Assembly (NCBI GenBank): GCA_036987155.1
Contig: BTXY01000003.1
Location: forward strand, 1-64,000
Length of the DNA: 64,000 bases
Reading direction: 5' to 3'
From: Microsyncoccus archaeolyticus
GTDB taxonomy: Bacteria > Patescibacteriota > Minisyncoccia > Minisyncoccales > Minisyncoccaceae
Below are positions 7,287 to 15,535 of this stretch, piece after piece. Made by a program: the position numbers and the translations under genes. Numbering within the stretch: the stretch's first letter is position 1; every line of letters starts with the position of its first letter. The notes under the pieces are model-generated. The model had not been told where the DNA came from. It did no database searches and saw only the letters and a program-made list of their open reading frames with translations.

Positions 7287-7796
7287 ATGCAACCCCAAGA
7301 ATTCAAAGAACAATTTTTTTCCCAGATATATGATGATTATGTAGACAGAGTTTACCGTTTTGTTTATTTCAAAGTAGGAACAGATGATATTGCTAAAGAC
7401 ATTACTTCAGAAATCTTTACTAAGCTATGGAAACAGATTTATCTGGACAATGAAATTAAAAATCCTTCTGGCTTTTTGTTTAAAACTGCCAGAAACATGC
7501 TTGTTGACCACTATAGAAATAAAGATAAGAGTCCAACTAATCTGGACAATATGGCCTACATGGTTAAGGACGACAATCAGGACATAGAGAAAAAAGCAAT
7601 GATTAATGATGATATGAGAATAATCCATGCTGCAATGGCTAAATTAAACGATGAACATCGTCAAGCAGTATTTATGTACTATATTGAACAAGAACCAATA
7701 AGCGAGGTTGCCAAGTCTTTAGGCAAGTCCCCAAATAATACTAGGGTCATAATCCATAGGGGAATGAAAGAGCTTAAAAAAATACTAGAAGCTTAG
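7287..7796 (+). CDS. ECF-type RNA polymerase sigma factor
   Basis: The 169-aa protein has sigma region 2 (FFSQIYDDYVDRVYRFVYF, about 8-26, then DIAKDITSEIFTKLWKQ) for -10 recognition. Region 4 is LNDEHRQAVFMYYIEQEPI with the HTH SEVAKSLGKSPNNTRVIIHR (about 119-158) for -35 recognition. It lacks regions 1 and 3, as expected for group IV sigma factors. The ATG at 7287 is preferred, since the in-frame GTG at 7275 lies inside a TGTGGACA box. The next gene encodes a membrane-spanning DUF5667 protein that may act as its anti-sigma or sensor. Both probably control envelope genes. Confidence 0.88.
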   Translation: MQPQEFKEQFFSQIYDDYVDRVYRFVYFKVGTDDIAKDITSEIFTKLWKQIYLDNEIKNPSGFLFKTARNMLVDHYRNKDKSPTNLDNMAYMVKDDNQDIEKKAMINDDMRIIHAAMAKLNDEHRQAVFMYYIEQEPISEVAKSLGKSPNNTRVIIHRGMKELKKILEA

Positions 7797-7835
7797 GTTG
7801 TAATAAAACTCTTGTTTTTACGTCATCATATAAAC

Positions 7836-8549
7836 ATGGATGAATTTACTTTAATAAAAAAACTAGAATCCCTTAAATCAGTTAAAGCTGATTCTAATTG
7901 GGCTTCTTTGTCAAAAGCAAACATAATGTCTCAGGAATTTGAAAAACCATCATTTTCCTTTTTTGATTATGTAAAACAACCTAAATTAGTCCCAGTATAC
8001 GCTTCTTTTATAGTATTATTTACTGTTACTCCTTTTATCTTTGCTCAAAATGCTTTACCAGGAGAAAAACTATATACTCTTAAGAAAATAGAGGAAACAG
8101 TAAGATATGCTTTTGATGGTGATAAATCAGCAGCTCAGATAGCTCAGGTTCAAACAAGATTAGGAGAGCTTAATAAGATTACAGAACAGTCTGAAAATCA
8201 GGGTCATAAACTAGCAGCTGGTATAAAAGAAACCAAACAAGCTTTAACTAAAGCAAGTAAAGAAATAGCTAAAGCTCCTGAAGCTCAAAAAGCTGAAATA
8301 GCAGAGAAAATCATTACCCAGATCACAGCTATTGAAAAAAAGACAAATGCTGCTATAATGGATTCAGATAAGGAGTATCAAGAGCTTTATAAGTTTTTTG
8401 TTGATAATGAAATCAAAGAAATTGAATTAAGAAAAGAAAGTTTAAACGAAGAGCAATTAGAATTATTTAATCAAGCAAAAGAATTGTTTGAAACAGAAAA
8501 TTATTCAGAAGCTCTAGAAATGATTTATCAAATACAACCAAATAATTAG
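7836..8549 (+). CDS. DUF5667-like membrane protein, probable partner of the ECF sigma
   Basis: The 237-aa protein has a cytoplasmic N-terminus (about 1-50), one TM helix (about 52-72, LVPVYASFIVLFTVTPFIFA), then the sequence NALPGEKLYTLKKIEETVRYAF. The LPG-x-x-LY-x-x-K motif is characteristic of DUF5667. The rest is Ala/Lys/Glu-rich and predicted coiled coil, outside the membrane. The topology of a short inner domain, one TM and an outer sensor matches anti-sigma factors, and the gene follows an ECF sigma by 39 nt. ATG 7836 (MDEFTL) is chosen over an upstream TTG. The anti-sigma function is inferred. Confidence 0.75.
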   Translation: MDEFTLIKKLESLKSVKADSNWASLSKANIMSQEFEKPSFSFFDYVKQPKLVPVYASFIVLFTVTPFIFAQNALPGEKLYTLKKIEETVRYAFDGDKSAAQIAQVQTRLGELNKITEQSENQGHKLAAGIKETKQALTKASKEIAKAPEAQKAEIAEKIITQITAIEKKTNAAIMDSDKEYQELYKFFVDNEIKEIELRKESLNEEQLELFNQAKELFETENYSEALEMIYQIQPNN

Positions 8550-8551
8550 AC

Positions 8552-8744
8552 GCAATCCTATTGTCAGGTTCAACTTCAGAATTAATATTTTAATTTTGAG
8601 GTTGAACCTAAAGACACGATTAAGGATTGTTGATAGAGGTTCCTGAACCCAAGCGATTGCCCATTCGTCATTCTTCTCTGGTTATTACTAGAGAAGAGTG
8701 ACAGGATGTTTAGGGCAGTCGACAAAGTTTGGTCGACAGGCAGC
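8552..8744 (+). ncRNA. Candidate structured RNA or long structured 5' leader
   Basis: The 318-nt gap before the S-layer-like gene is packed with helices. Stem 1 is CAATCCT/AGGATTG (8553-8559 with 8623-8629). It encloses a 20-bp hairpin (8566-8585 with 8590-8609, two wobbles, loop TATT). Next is GGTTC-CT-GAACC (8638-8649). Then GATTGCCC/GGGCAGTC (8655-8662 with 8713-8720) encloses a 12-bp hairpin (8668-8679 with 8690-8701). Last is GTCGAC/GTCGAC (8718-8723 with 8732-8737), which shares bases with the preceding stem and so could be an alternative fold. No known RNA family was recognised. The strand is assumed + from the flanking genes. The remaining 8745-8867 is A/T-rich with nothing clear. Confidence 0.5.
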
Positions 8745-8867
8745 CATAAAAATAAATATTAAAATTAAAGCAAAAAAAGATTATTTCTTTAAACCAAGAT
8801 TTTTAATAAACACCTCACCATTAAATCTCTCAAATATTTAAAGAAGTAATCGAATTCAATTTAAAAA

Positions 8868-11800
8868 ATGAGTACAAAGAAATTAGGTATCGTTACCGGT
8901 GTACTATTTGCTTTAACAGTTGCAGTAACCCCAGTTATTGCTGCTTGTGATTTACAAAATCCAAGCGAATGTACTAATGAACAGTTAGTTGCCTTGATTC
9001 AAGGTCTATTAGCTGGAACAGGTACAGGAACTGGAACAGGAACTGGCACAGGAACCATTACAGGTATTCCTGCTGGATTCCAATTTACTACAAACTTAAA
9101 GCAAACTTCTACTGGAAACGATGTAAAATATTTACAGATATTTTTGAATTCTGATCCAGCTACTCAAGTAGCTACCACAGGTGCTGGTTCTCCTGGAAAT
9201 GAGACCACATACTTTGGACCTGCTACAAAAGCAGCTGTTATCAAATTCCAAAATAAGTATGCTTCTGAAGTTTTAGCTCCTTATGGTCTAACCACAGGAA
9301 CTGGATACTTTGGAATAAGTTCAAGAACAAAAGCTAATGCATTACTAGGCACTAGTGGCGGTGGAACAGGTACAACTTGTCCTACTGAAGCAGTTGCTTG
9401 TGTAACTGCTGGATACAACTGGATTAACGGAGTATGTTCATGCTCAGGCGTAACACCTCCTACATCAAATGCATTCACAGTTGCCTTAGCTTCAACAAAC
9501 CCAGCTTCAGGAACATTGGTTCAGGGTCAATCAAATGCTAATTTATTAGAAGTAACATTATCAAATGGTACAGCTAGTGAAGTTCAAGTAACATCAGTTG
9601 AATTAACCAGATTAGGTGTTTCAGCAGATGCTACATTAGCAAATGTATATTTGTTTGATGGTGCAACAAGACTAACTGATGCTGGCACAGTATCTTCAGG
9701 AAAAGTTACATTTAATAACGCTAGTGGTGTTATTGTAATACCTGTAAACACAACAAAAACAATTTCAGTAAAATCTGACATTTTAGCTGGATCACAAGGT
9801 CAAACAATTGGTGTTTCAGTGTCTGGTATTACAGCAAGCACAACATTAACAGGAACAGCACTTCCAATTGCTGGAAACATTCACATAATTGCTAATGCTA
9901 CATTAGCAACAGTTAATTTGGGCGCAAACACTGTTGGAGGAACAACTGTTAATCCTGCAAACGATGTTAAGGTTTGGGAATCTCAATTTGCTATACTTAC
10001 TAGAAATGTAAACTTTTCTAGATTGTCTTTAAAGCAAATTAGCTCTATCCAAACAGGTGATATTAACAATTTCAGATTATTAGTTGATGGAGTTGAGGTA
10101 GCAACAGTTACTTCTGTCGATGCTAATGGATACTTAACATTCACCTTTGACAAGACATTATTAACCGGAAACAGAATGGTTAAAGTTTTAGCTGATATTA
10201 CTGGTGGATCAGGAAGAACAGCTCAATTTTCTTTAAGAAATAAAGCTGATATCGACATAAAAGATTCTGAATATAATGTTGCAATATCTGTTGGAGGCAC
10301 AGTTCCTAATACAGCAGGAGCTTTGATTATTGGCAAGGGTAGTTTGTTAATCACAAAGAGAACAGACTCTCCTTCAGGAACAACCCCAAACAACTCTACA
10401 GGTGTTGTATTGGCAAAATATGATTTCAAAGCTTATGGAGAACCAATTAAGATTGAAAACCTAAAACCAGGTTTTACATATTCTGATGCAGGTGGTGTTG
10501 CCAATGTAGCCTGTAGTTTAAGAAACGCAAGAATTCAGGTTAATGGAGCACAGGTTGGAAGTACGTTCACTCTTCCAGAAGCTGGTCCAGCAACCCCAAT
10601 AACAACTAATTTTGTAATCCAACCAGGAGAAACAGCCTTAGTTGAAATCGTTGCTGATATTTATGATATTGATGGAACAGCTGCAATAGAAGCAGGTGAT
10701 ATTATCACAGCTAAATTGTTACAAGGAAGCGCTAATGGTTCAAAAACTGTTTCTTACGAAGTAGTTGATGTTCCAGCTGCTGCAGAGTCTCCAGTTAATG
10801 CAAATTCATTGATGGTTGCAGAAGGAGTATTAACTGCGGTTAAAACAACAGCTTATGCTTCTCAAACAACAGTAGTTCCTCAAACAACATACAAACTGGG
10901 TTCTTATGATCTTACTGGAAGCAGTACAGAAGATATTAACCTAAACACAATTACTATCCAATTCGTTGGAGCCGCTATTAGTGCTGACGACTTTCTTGCT
11001 GCTGATTTATCAAACGTATATATTAAATACGGAGAAACAACAGGAGCAATTAAGTCAACGGTTACAGCTTCAGAAGACTGGTCAATTAATTACACATTAC
11101 CAAAGAATGGTACAGTAAGAATTGAAGTTTACGGAAATATTGGTACATCTATTACCGATGGAGAAGCTCTTGATACAAAATTATTAGCTGTTGGTACAGG
11201 AGCATCTTCAGCTGCAACTATCAAAAGTAATAGTAACGTAGCTGTTACTGGTCAAAGAATTACAAAGAACGCAGGATCTATTTCTGTTGCTAGAGACGCT
11301 TCAACTCCAGCTTCGTCATTACTTGATGATACTGGTTCTGTAAAAACAGTTTCTTACAAATTTGAAGCTATTAATGATACTTATGCAATAGTAGAAGCAA
11401 CTGCAACTATTTCTGATCCTTCTGTAGTTTCTTCAGTTAAACTAAAAGATGGTTCAACTGTGTTAGCTACAAAACCAGGTGCTTCAACAGTAGTATTTGG
11501 TGGAATTATTGTTCCAGTTGCTGCTAATACAACTAAAATTCTTGACATAGAAGTTGATTTAGCTTCAGTTGGTTATGGTGCTGGAAATACAGGTGCTAGC
11601 ATAGTAACACAATTAACTGGTGCAAAAGCTAGAGCTAATGCATCTGGTGTTATTTCTGCTTTAGGTGCTGGACAAGGAATTCCAGCTACTGCAGGAAATG
11701 GTTTATATGTTTATAAATCTGTTCCAACAATGACATTATCATCATTGCCAACATCAACATTGGCAACTGGTAGTGGTGTAGTTATTTCTAAGTTTACGGT

Positions 11801-12758
11801 AGCTACAAGTGGAACAGGTACAGTTGGTTGGAAAAAATTAGACTTTACTGTAAGCAAAATTGCTGGTGCTGCAAAGTTAGCTATTTCATCTCCTATATTA
11901 TGGGATATGGATAATAACCAACAAGTTGCTGGTACTGGAGTTGTAACAACACTTGCAGCAACAGATGCTGCAGGTAGTATTACATTTATTCCAACAACAG
12001 AAGAACAGATTAGTGGTTCTAGAACATATGAACTAAGAGTAACCGTAACAGATGCAACTGGTCTTGAAACAGCAGATTTCATAAATACAAGTATTGCTGC
12101 TCCATCAGTATCAAAAACTGCTTCTGATAGCGCTTTCGCTACAGGAACACTTGCCACAACATGGGCTTATTACGACCCATCAAATGGTGGAACAGTTAAT
12201 ACTGGAGACGTAAGACAAACTGCCGTAGATCAATTTACAGCAGTAACAGCAGAATCTGGTGGTGCAGTTGGTGCCGTTACAAGCACAGTAACATCAAAAG
12301 GTTTTGGAGTTGCCTCATCTGATACAATAATTGTAACCTATGGTGGTGGTGCTGACCCAGTGATTACAGGAACATTAGTAACAGCTGGGTACGCATGTAC
12401 ATCTGATAAAAATAACGCCGGCATTACAGCAGACGGAGTATTTACAGTTACATGTACAAAAGCAGCCACTGGTTCTATTGCAGCAACAATTACTTTAACA
12501 ACAAAAGCTAATTGGGGCGCCGCAGATGATGCAGTAACATCAACAATTACCAAGACTGCAGGTGCTTATGCTATCAATACTGTTGTGGGTGCTTCTGATT
12601 CTGATGTAGGATTAGCTTTAACAACAAATGTTACAGCTGCCGCATCACTTGTATGGTCAGATGTTTCAGCACAATCACACAGCGTATTTACAACTGATTG
12701 GACAACGGATTTCTTGGTAAAGAACTTACCAACATCTACTCAAAACTTAGTAAAATAA
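8868..12758 (+). CDS. Large secreted S-layer-like protein with peptidoglycan-binding domain
   Basis: The 1296-aa product begins with a signal peptide (about 1-26, cleavage near VIAA-CD), then a (Gly-Thr)7 linker (about 50-63). A PGB_1-like peptidoglycan-binding domain follows (LKQTSTGNDVKYLQIFLN to TYFGPATKAAVIKFQNKY, about 76-150) and a short Cys-containing segment (about 165-195). The remaining ~1100 residues are Thr/Ala/Val/Ser-rich beta repeats resembling immunoglobulin-like S-layer modules. Lys and Arg are rare, as in exported surface proteins. It probably forms a cell-surface layer anchored to peptidoglycan. Position after the sigma/DUF5667 pair suggests control by that sigma. Strong terminators follow. 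Confidence 0.75.
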   Translation: MSTKKLGIVTGVLFALTVAVTPVIAACDLQNPSECTNEQLVALIQGLLAGTGTGTGTGTGTGTITGIPAGFQFTTNLKQTSTGNDVKYLQIFLNSDPATQVATTGAGSPGNETTYFGPATKAAVIKFQNKYASEVLAPYGLTTGTGYFGISSRTKANALLGTSGGGTGTTCPTEAVACVTAGYNWINGVCSCSGVTPPTSNAFTVALASTNPASGTLVQGQSNANLLEVTLSNGTASEVQVTSVELTRLGVSADATLANVYLFDGATRLTDAGTVSSGKVTFNNASGVIVIPVNTTKTISVKSDILAGSQGQTIGVSVSGITASTTLTGTALPIAGNIHIIANATLATVNLGANTVGGTTVNPANDVKVWESQFAILTRNVNFSRLSLKQISSIQTGDINNFRLLVDGVEVATVTSVDANGYLTFTFDKTLLTGNRMVKVLADITGGSGRTAQFSLRNKADIDIKDSEYNVAISVGGTVPNTAGALIIGKGSLLITKRTDSPSGTTPNNSTGVVLAKYDFKAYGEPIKIENLKPGFTYSDAGGVANVACSLRNARIQVNGAQVGSTFTLPEAGPATPITTNFVIQPGETALVEIVADIYDIDGTAAIEAGDIITAKLLQGSANGSKTVSYEVVDVPAAAESPVNANSLMVAEGVLTAVKTTAYASQTTVVPQTTYKLGSYDLTGSSTEDINLNTITIQFVGAAISADDFLAADLSNVYIKYGETTGAIKSTVTASEDWSINYTLPKNGTVRIEVYGNIGTSITDGEALDTKLLAVGTGASSAATIKSNSNVAVTGQRITKNAGSISVARDASTPASSLLDDTGSVKTVSYKFEAINDTYAIVEATATISDPSVVSSVKLKDGSTVLATKPGASTVVFGGIIVPVAANTTKILDIEVDLASVGYGAGNTGASIVTQLTGAKARANASGVISALGAGQGIPATAGNGLYVYKSVPTMTLSSLPTSTLATGSGVVISKFTVATSGTGTVGWKKLDFTVSKIAGAAKLAISSPILWDMDNNQQVAGTGVVTTLAATDAAGSITFIPTTEEQISGSRTYELRVTVTDATGLETADFINTSIAAPSVSKTASDSAFATGTLATTWAYYDPSNGGTVNTGDVRQTAVDQFTAVTAESGGAVGAVTSTVTSKGFGVASSDTIIVTYGGGADPVITGTLVTAGYACTSDKNNAGITADGVFTVTCTKAATGSIAATITLTTKANWGAADDAVTSTITKTAGAYAINTVVGASDSDVGLALTTNVTAAASLVWSDVSAQSHSVFTTDWTTDFLVKNLPTSTQNLVK
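9015..9056 (+). repeat. Tandem 6-nt repeat encoding (Gly-Thr)7
   Basis: Seven GGN-ACN codon pairs in frame, mostly GGAACA or GGAACT. Slippage could lengthen or shorten the linker without a frameshift. Confidence 0.9.
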
Positions 12759-12783
12759 GTTTAAGTAGTTGAACCTTAGTTTC

Positions 12784-12835
12784 CCGATAGCACAAATCGG
12801 AAAGGAGAGACCTTCAATGGTCTCTTCTTTTTTTA
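12784..12835 (+). terminator. Tandem hairpins and terminator of the S-layer-like gene
   Basis: A small hairpin CCGAT/ATCGG (12784-12788 with 12796-12800) is followed by the terminator AGAGACC/GGTCTCT (12806-12812 with 12819-12825), extendable to about 12 bp with wobble, and a T-rich run to about 12834. Confidence 0.85.
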
Positions 12836-12838
12836 TTC

Positions 12839-12867
12839 TTGCTCCATAGTGTTTTTCTTGATATAAT
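12839..12867 (+). promoter_or_regulatory. Promoter of the prepilin-LamG cluster
   Basis: TTGCTC (12839-12844), N17, TATAAT (12862-12867). The -10 ends 6 nt before the ATG at 12874, so the transcript should be leaderless. Confidence 0.7.
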
Positions 12868-12873
12868 TATTTA

Positions 12874-13776
12874 ATGAAAAAAGAAAATTCTTTTACTTTA
12901 ATAGAAATTCTAGTTGTTATTGTTGTAATTGGAATTCTTTCTTCTTTTATCCTAATAGGAATAAATTCAATTAATGAAAATGCTAGAATTACAAAGATAA
13001 AAGTATTTGCTAATTCTTTAAGAAATTCATTGTTAACTGACATTGTTTTTGAATGGAAATTAAATGGAAACGCTAATGATTCTTGGAAAGGAAATAATGG
13101 AACAATAGGAGGAAGTCCAACTTCCATTACTGATTGTGTTGAAGGATCATGTTATAGGTTTAACGGTTCTACTGACTATATCTATATTAATGACAATGAT
13201 TCTGTTTTTAATCCTTTAACAGAAATGACAGCTTTTCTTTGGGTTAAGGGCTCTGTCCAGCAAGACAGTAGAGGATTATTTACTCAATTTAATTATGGAG
13301 TAGGAATAAATGAAAGAGCTTGGGCAATAAGACCATATGGTACACCTTCTAGATTAGAGATTATAATAGACCATGAAGGAGATGGGCTGACAACAAAAAA
13401 GAATTACAGAAGCACATCTCTTTTGCTTGATAACAAATGGCATTACGTTGGTTTTACTTGGAACAATGGAATATTGAACTTGTATTTTGATGGAATACAA
13501 GAAAATAATATACTTTATGATGATTCTTTTACCACAATAAAGAATTCAAGCTCAGCAATAAGTGTTGGCTCTTTTTTTGCTTCAGGAACTCCAGCAGGAT
13601 TCTTTAATGGAGACATTGATTATCCTATTTTATTTAACAAGGCAATTTCAAGTTCTAAAATACAAGAAGAATATTATTTTAGTTTGAATAAATTATTTAA
13701 AGATAATAAAATAGTATCAGTAGAGTATGATCAAAGAATAGGGGAATTAAAGAATAATTTAGTAAGTAATGAATAA
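12874..13776 (+). CDS. Prepilin-like protein with LamG (concanavalin-fold) head, copy 1
   Basis: The 300-aa protein starts with a type IV prepilin signal: short leader MKKENS, then FTLIEILVVIVVIGILSSFI as processing site, Glu5 and hydrophobic assembly helix. The residue before Phe is Ser rather than the usual Gly. A short amphipathic stretch (about 30-55) leads to a LamG/concanavalin-like jelly roll (about 58-255). A conserved tail follows (about 262-300, EEYYFSLNKLF then EYDQRIGELKNNL). It is probably a minor pilin or pseudopilin displaying a sugar- or protein-binding lectin. It is the first of four tandem copies and overlaps the next by 8 nt. Confidence 0.82.
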   Translation: MKKENSFTLIEILVVIVVIGILSSFILIGINSINENARITKIKVFANSLRNSLLTDIVFEWKLNGNANDSWKGNNGTIGGSPTSITDCVEGSCYRFNGSTDYIYINDNDSVFNPLTEMTAFLWVKGSVQQDSRGLFTQFNYGVGINERAWAIRPYGTPSRLEIIIDHEGDGLTTKKNYRSTSLLLDNKWHYVGFTWNNGILNLYFDGIQENNILYDDSFTTIKNSSSAISVGSFFASGTPAGFFNGDIDYPILFNKAISSSKIQEEYYFSLNKLFKDNKIVSVEYDQRIGELKNNLVSNE

Positions 13777-14662
13777 ATCATTTACCTTAATTGAAATATT
13801 GGTTGTAATTGTTGTAATCGGAATTCTTTCTTCTTTTATTCTTGTTAGCATGAATTCAATTACTACTAATGCTGATTTTACTAAAAGAAAAGCTTTTTCT
13901 AATTCGATTAGGAATGCTTTATTAATCAATTTAGTTTCTGAGTGGAAATTAAATGAGGGAAGTGGGCAAATTGCCTCAGATTCTTGGAAAGAAAATCACG
14001 GAACATTAGGGAGTACTTCCGGGATAGATGTTAATGATCCTACATGGAAAACATCAGAAGAATGTGTTTCTTATGATTGCCTTTCTTTTGATGGTTCATT
14101 TGATTATGTTAATTTTGGGAACGGAGAAGGATCAAGCCCTTCTTCAATAACAGTTGAAGCTTGGTTTAAATCATCGGGCACATTGTTTGATTGGGCTACG
14201 ATTATTAATAAAGGAGTTCAGGCAGACAATAATCATTTTTGGCTACACTATATGAGTGGAACAGGAATTAGATTTGAGTATGGAAATGGATCCGCAAGAG
14301 ATAGAGCAGTATTTAATACAACAGTTATAACCAATAGGTGGTATCATGTTGTTGGAACATATGGAAATGGTTATGGTTATGTGTATATTAATGGAGCAAG
14401 AGGAGCAGCACAAACCTCTATTACCGGGGATTTAGGAGCTAATAGCTATGATGTTGTAATAGGGAGAGGATCAACTTCAAGTGCTTTTTATTGGAATGGA
14501 TACCTTGATGAAATTCGTTTTTATGGTTCTGCAATGCCGTCTTCTCAAATTCAAGAAAATTATTATTCGGGATTAAATAAATTAATGGCTAAAAATATAA
14601 TTAATAGTCGGGAGTTTAATCAAAGAATAGGGGAATTAAAAAATAATTTAACTGAGCAATGA
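13769..14662 (+). CDS. Prepilin-like protein with LamG head, copy 2
   Basis: The 297-aa paralogue has prepilin motif KSFTLIEILVV with Ser before the cleavage point. Then come a helix, the segment SEWKLNEGSGQIASDSW, a LamG fold (about 70-255, including ITVEAWFKSS and RWYHVVGTYGNG), and the conserved tail ENYYSGLNKLM then EFNQRIGELKNNL. The LamG core shows the usual W-x-H-V-V-G-T strand. The start overlaps the previous stop (ATGAATAA) and the end overlaps the next start by 4 nt, so copies 1-3 are one translationally coupled unit. Confidence 0.82.
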   Translation: MNKSFTLIEILVVIVVIGILSSFILVSMNSITTNADFTKRKAFSNSIRNALLINLVSEWKLNEGSGQIASDSWKENHGTLGSTSGIDVNDPTWKTSEECVSYDCLSFDGSFDYVNFGNGEGSSPSSITVEAWFKSSGTLFDWATIINKGVQADNNHFWLHYMSGTGIRFEYGNGSARDRAVFNTTVITNRWYHVVGTYGNGYGYVYINGARGAAQTSITGDLGANSYDVVIGRGSTSSAFYWNGYLDEIRFYGSAMPSSQIQENYYSGLNKLMAKNIINSREFNQRIGELKNNLTEQ

Positions 14663-15486
14663 ATAAATCATTTACCTTAATTGAAATACTTGTAGTAATA
14701 GTTATAGTAGGAATTCTTTCCTCCTTTATTCTTGTTGGAATGAGTTCCATTACAAATAGTGCTAATATTGCTAAGTCTAAGGCTTTTTCTGATTCATTGG
14801 ATAATTCATTACTTTTAGCAAGAGTATCTCAGTGGAAACTAGACGAAGGAACAGGAACTACTACCTATGACTCTTGGGGAACTAACAATGGAACTCTAAC
14901 TAATGGACCCACGTGGGTTACTTCTGGTTGTATATCAAACAACTGTCTTTCCTTTGATGGGACGGATGATTATGTTTTAACAACATTTAATCCATCCAAC
15001 TATTTAATTACTGGCAGTCCTTTTACAGTTTCAGTTTGGACTTATATTACAGATAAAACAACGAGCAGAAATATTATAGCAACAACATCAACTCCAAGGT
15101 TTTATCTCAGGAGTAATGATGGTGCAGTTGGGATAGGCAGTTCCTCTATTCTTGATTGTTATTCATTAAATGAAAATGTTTGGCAAAATCTTGTCGTTGT
15201 TTTTACTGGTACACAAATAAAATCTTTTTTAAACGTTGACACAAAAATAATTAAAAATTATGGAGGAGACGGAGCTTTCCCGAACGAAAACATGAGAATA
15301 AGCATAAACACTCTTCCTTTTGCGGGACGAATAGATGAACTTTCTATATACAACAGAGAATTATCAGCATCTCAAATGAAACAAAACTACTTTTTGGGAT
15401 TAAGCAAACTATTCAAAAACAATGGAATTACCTTAAATGAATTCAATGAAAGAATGGTAGAATTAAAATCTAGTTTAGCAAAATAA
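14659..15486 (+). CDS. Prepilin-like protein with LamG head, copy 3
   Basis: The 275-aa paralogue has the prepilin signal KSFTLIEILVVIVIVGILSS, then SQWKLDEGTGTTTYDSWGTN, a CxSNNC pair (possible disulfide), a LamG-like domain (about 100-240) and the tail MKQNYFLGLSKLF then EFNERMVELKSSL. Its first 315 nt align without gaps to the copy at 61723. The last 142 of those (14832-14973) differ at only 7 positions by eye, after which the two genes diverge abruptly. This suggests recent duplication or gene conversion with exchange of the lectin head. Confidence 0.82.
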   Translation: MNKSFTLIEILVVIVIVGILSSFILVGMSSITNSANIAKSKAFSDSLDNSLLLARVSQWKLDEGTGTTTYDSWGTNNGTLTNGPTWVTSGCISNNCLSFDGTDDYVLTTFNPSNYLITGSPFTVSVWTYITDKTTSRNIIATTSTPRFYLRSNDGAVGIGSSSILDCYSLNENVWQNLVVVFTGTQIKSFLNVDTKIIKNYGGDGAFPNENMRISINTLPFAGRIDELSIYNRELSASQMKQNYFLGLSKLFKNNGITLNEFNERMVELKSSLAK

Positions 15487-15500
15487 GAATAAGCTATTAT

Positions 15501-15529
15501 TTGAATGATTAGATAAATAAGAGTATAAT
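15501..15529 (+). promoter_or_regulatory. Promoter of prepilin-LamG copy 4
   Basis: TTGAAT (15501-15506), N17, TATAAT (15524-15529). The -10 ends 6 nt before the ATG at 15536. This copy is thus separately transcribed. Confidence 0.75.
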
Positions 15530-15535
15530 AAAACA

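Noticed and set aside
11711..12157. Long minus-strand ORF (148 codons) opposite the S-layer-like gene, plus similar ones at 9281, 9584, 10223 and 12338
   Set aside because: They are shadows caused by Thr/Ala/Val-rich codons, which rarely give stops on the opposite strand. No promoter, start signal or recognisable protein features.
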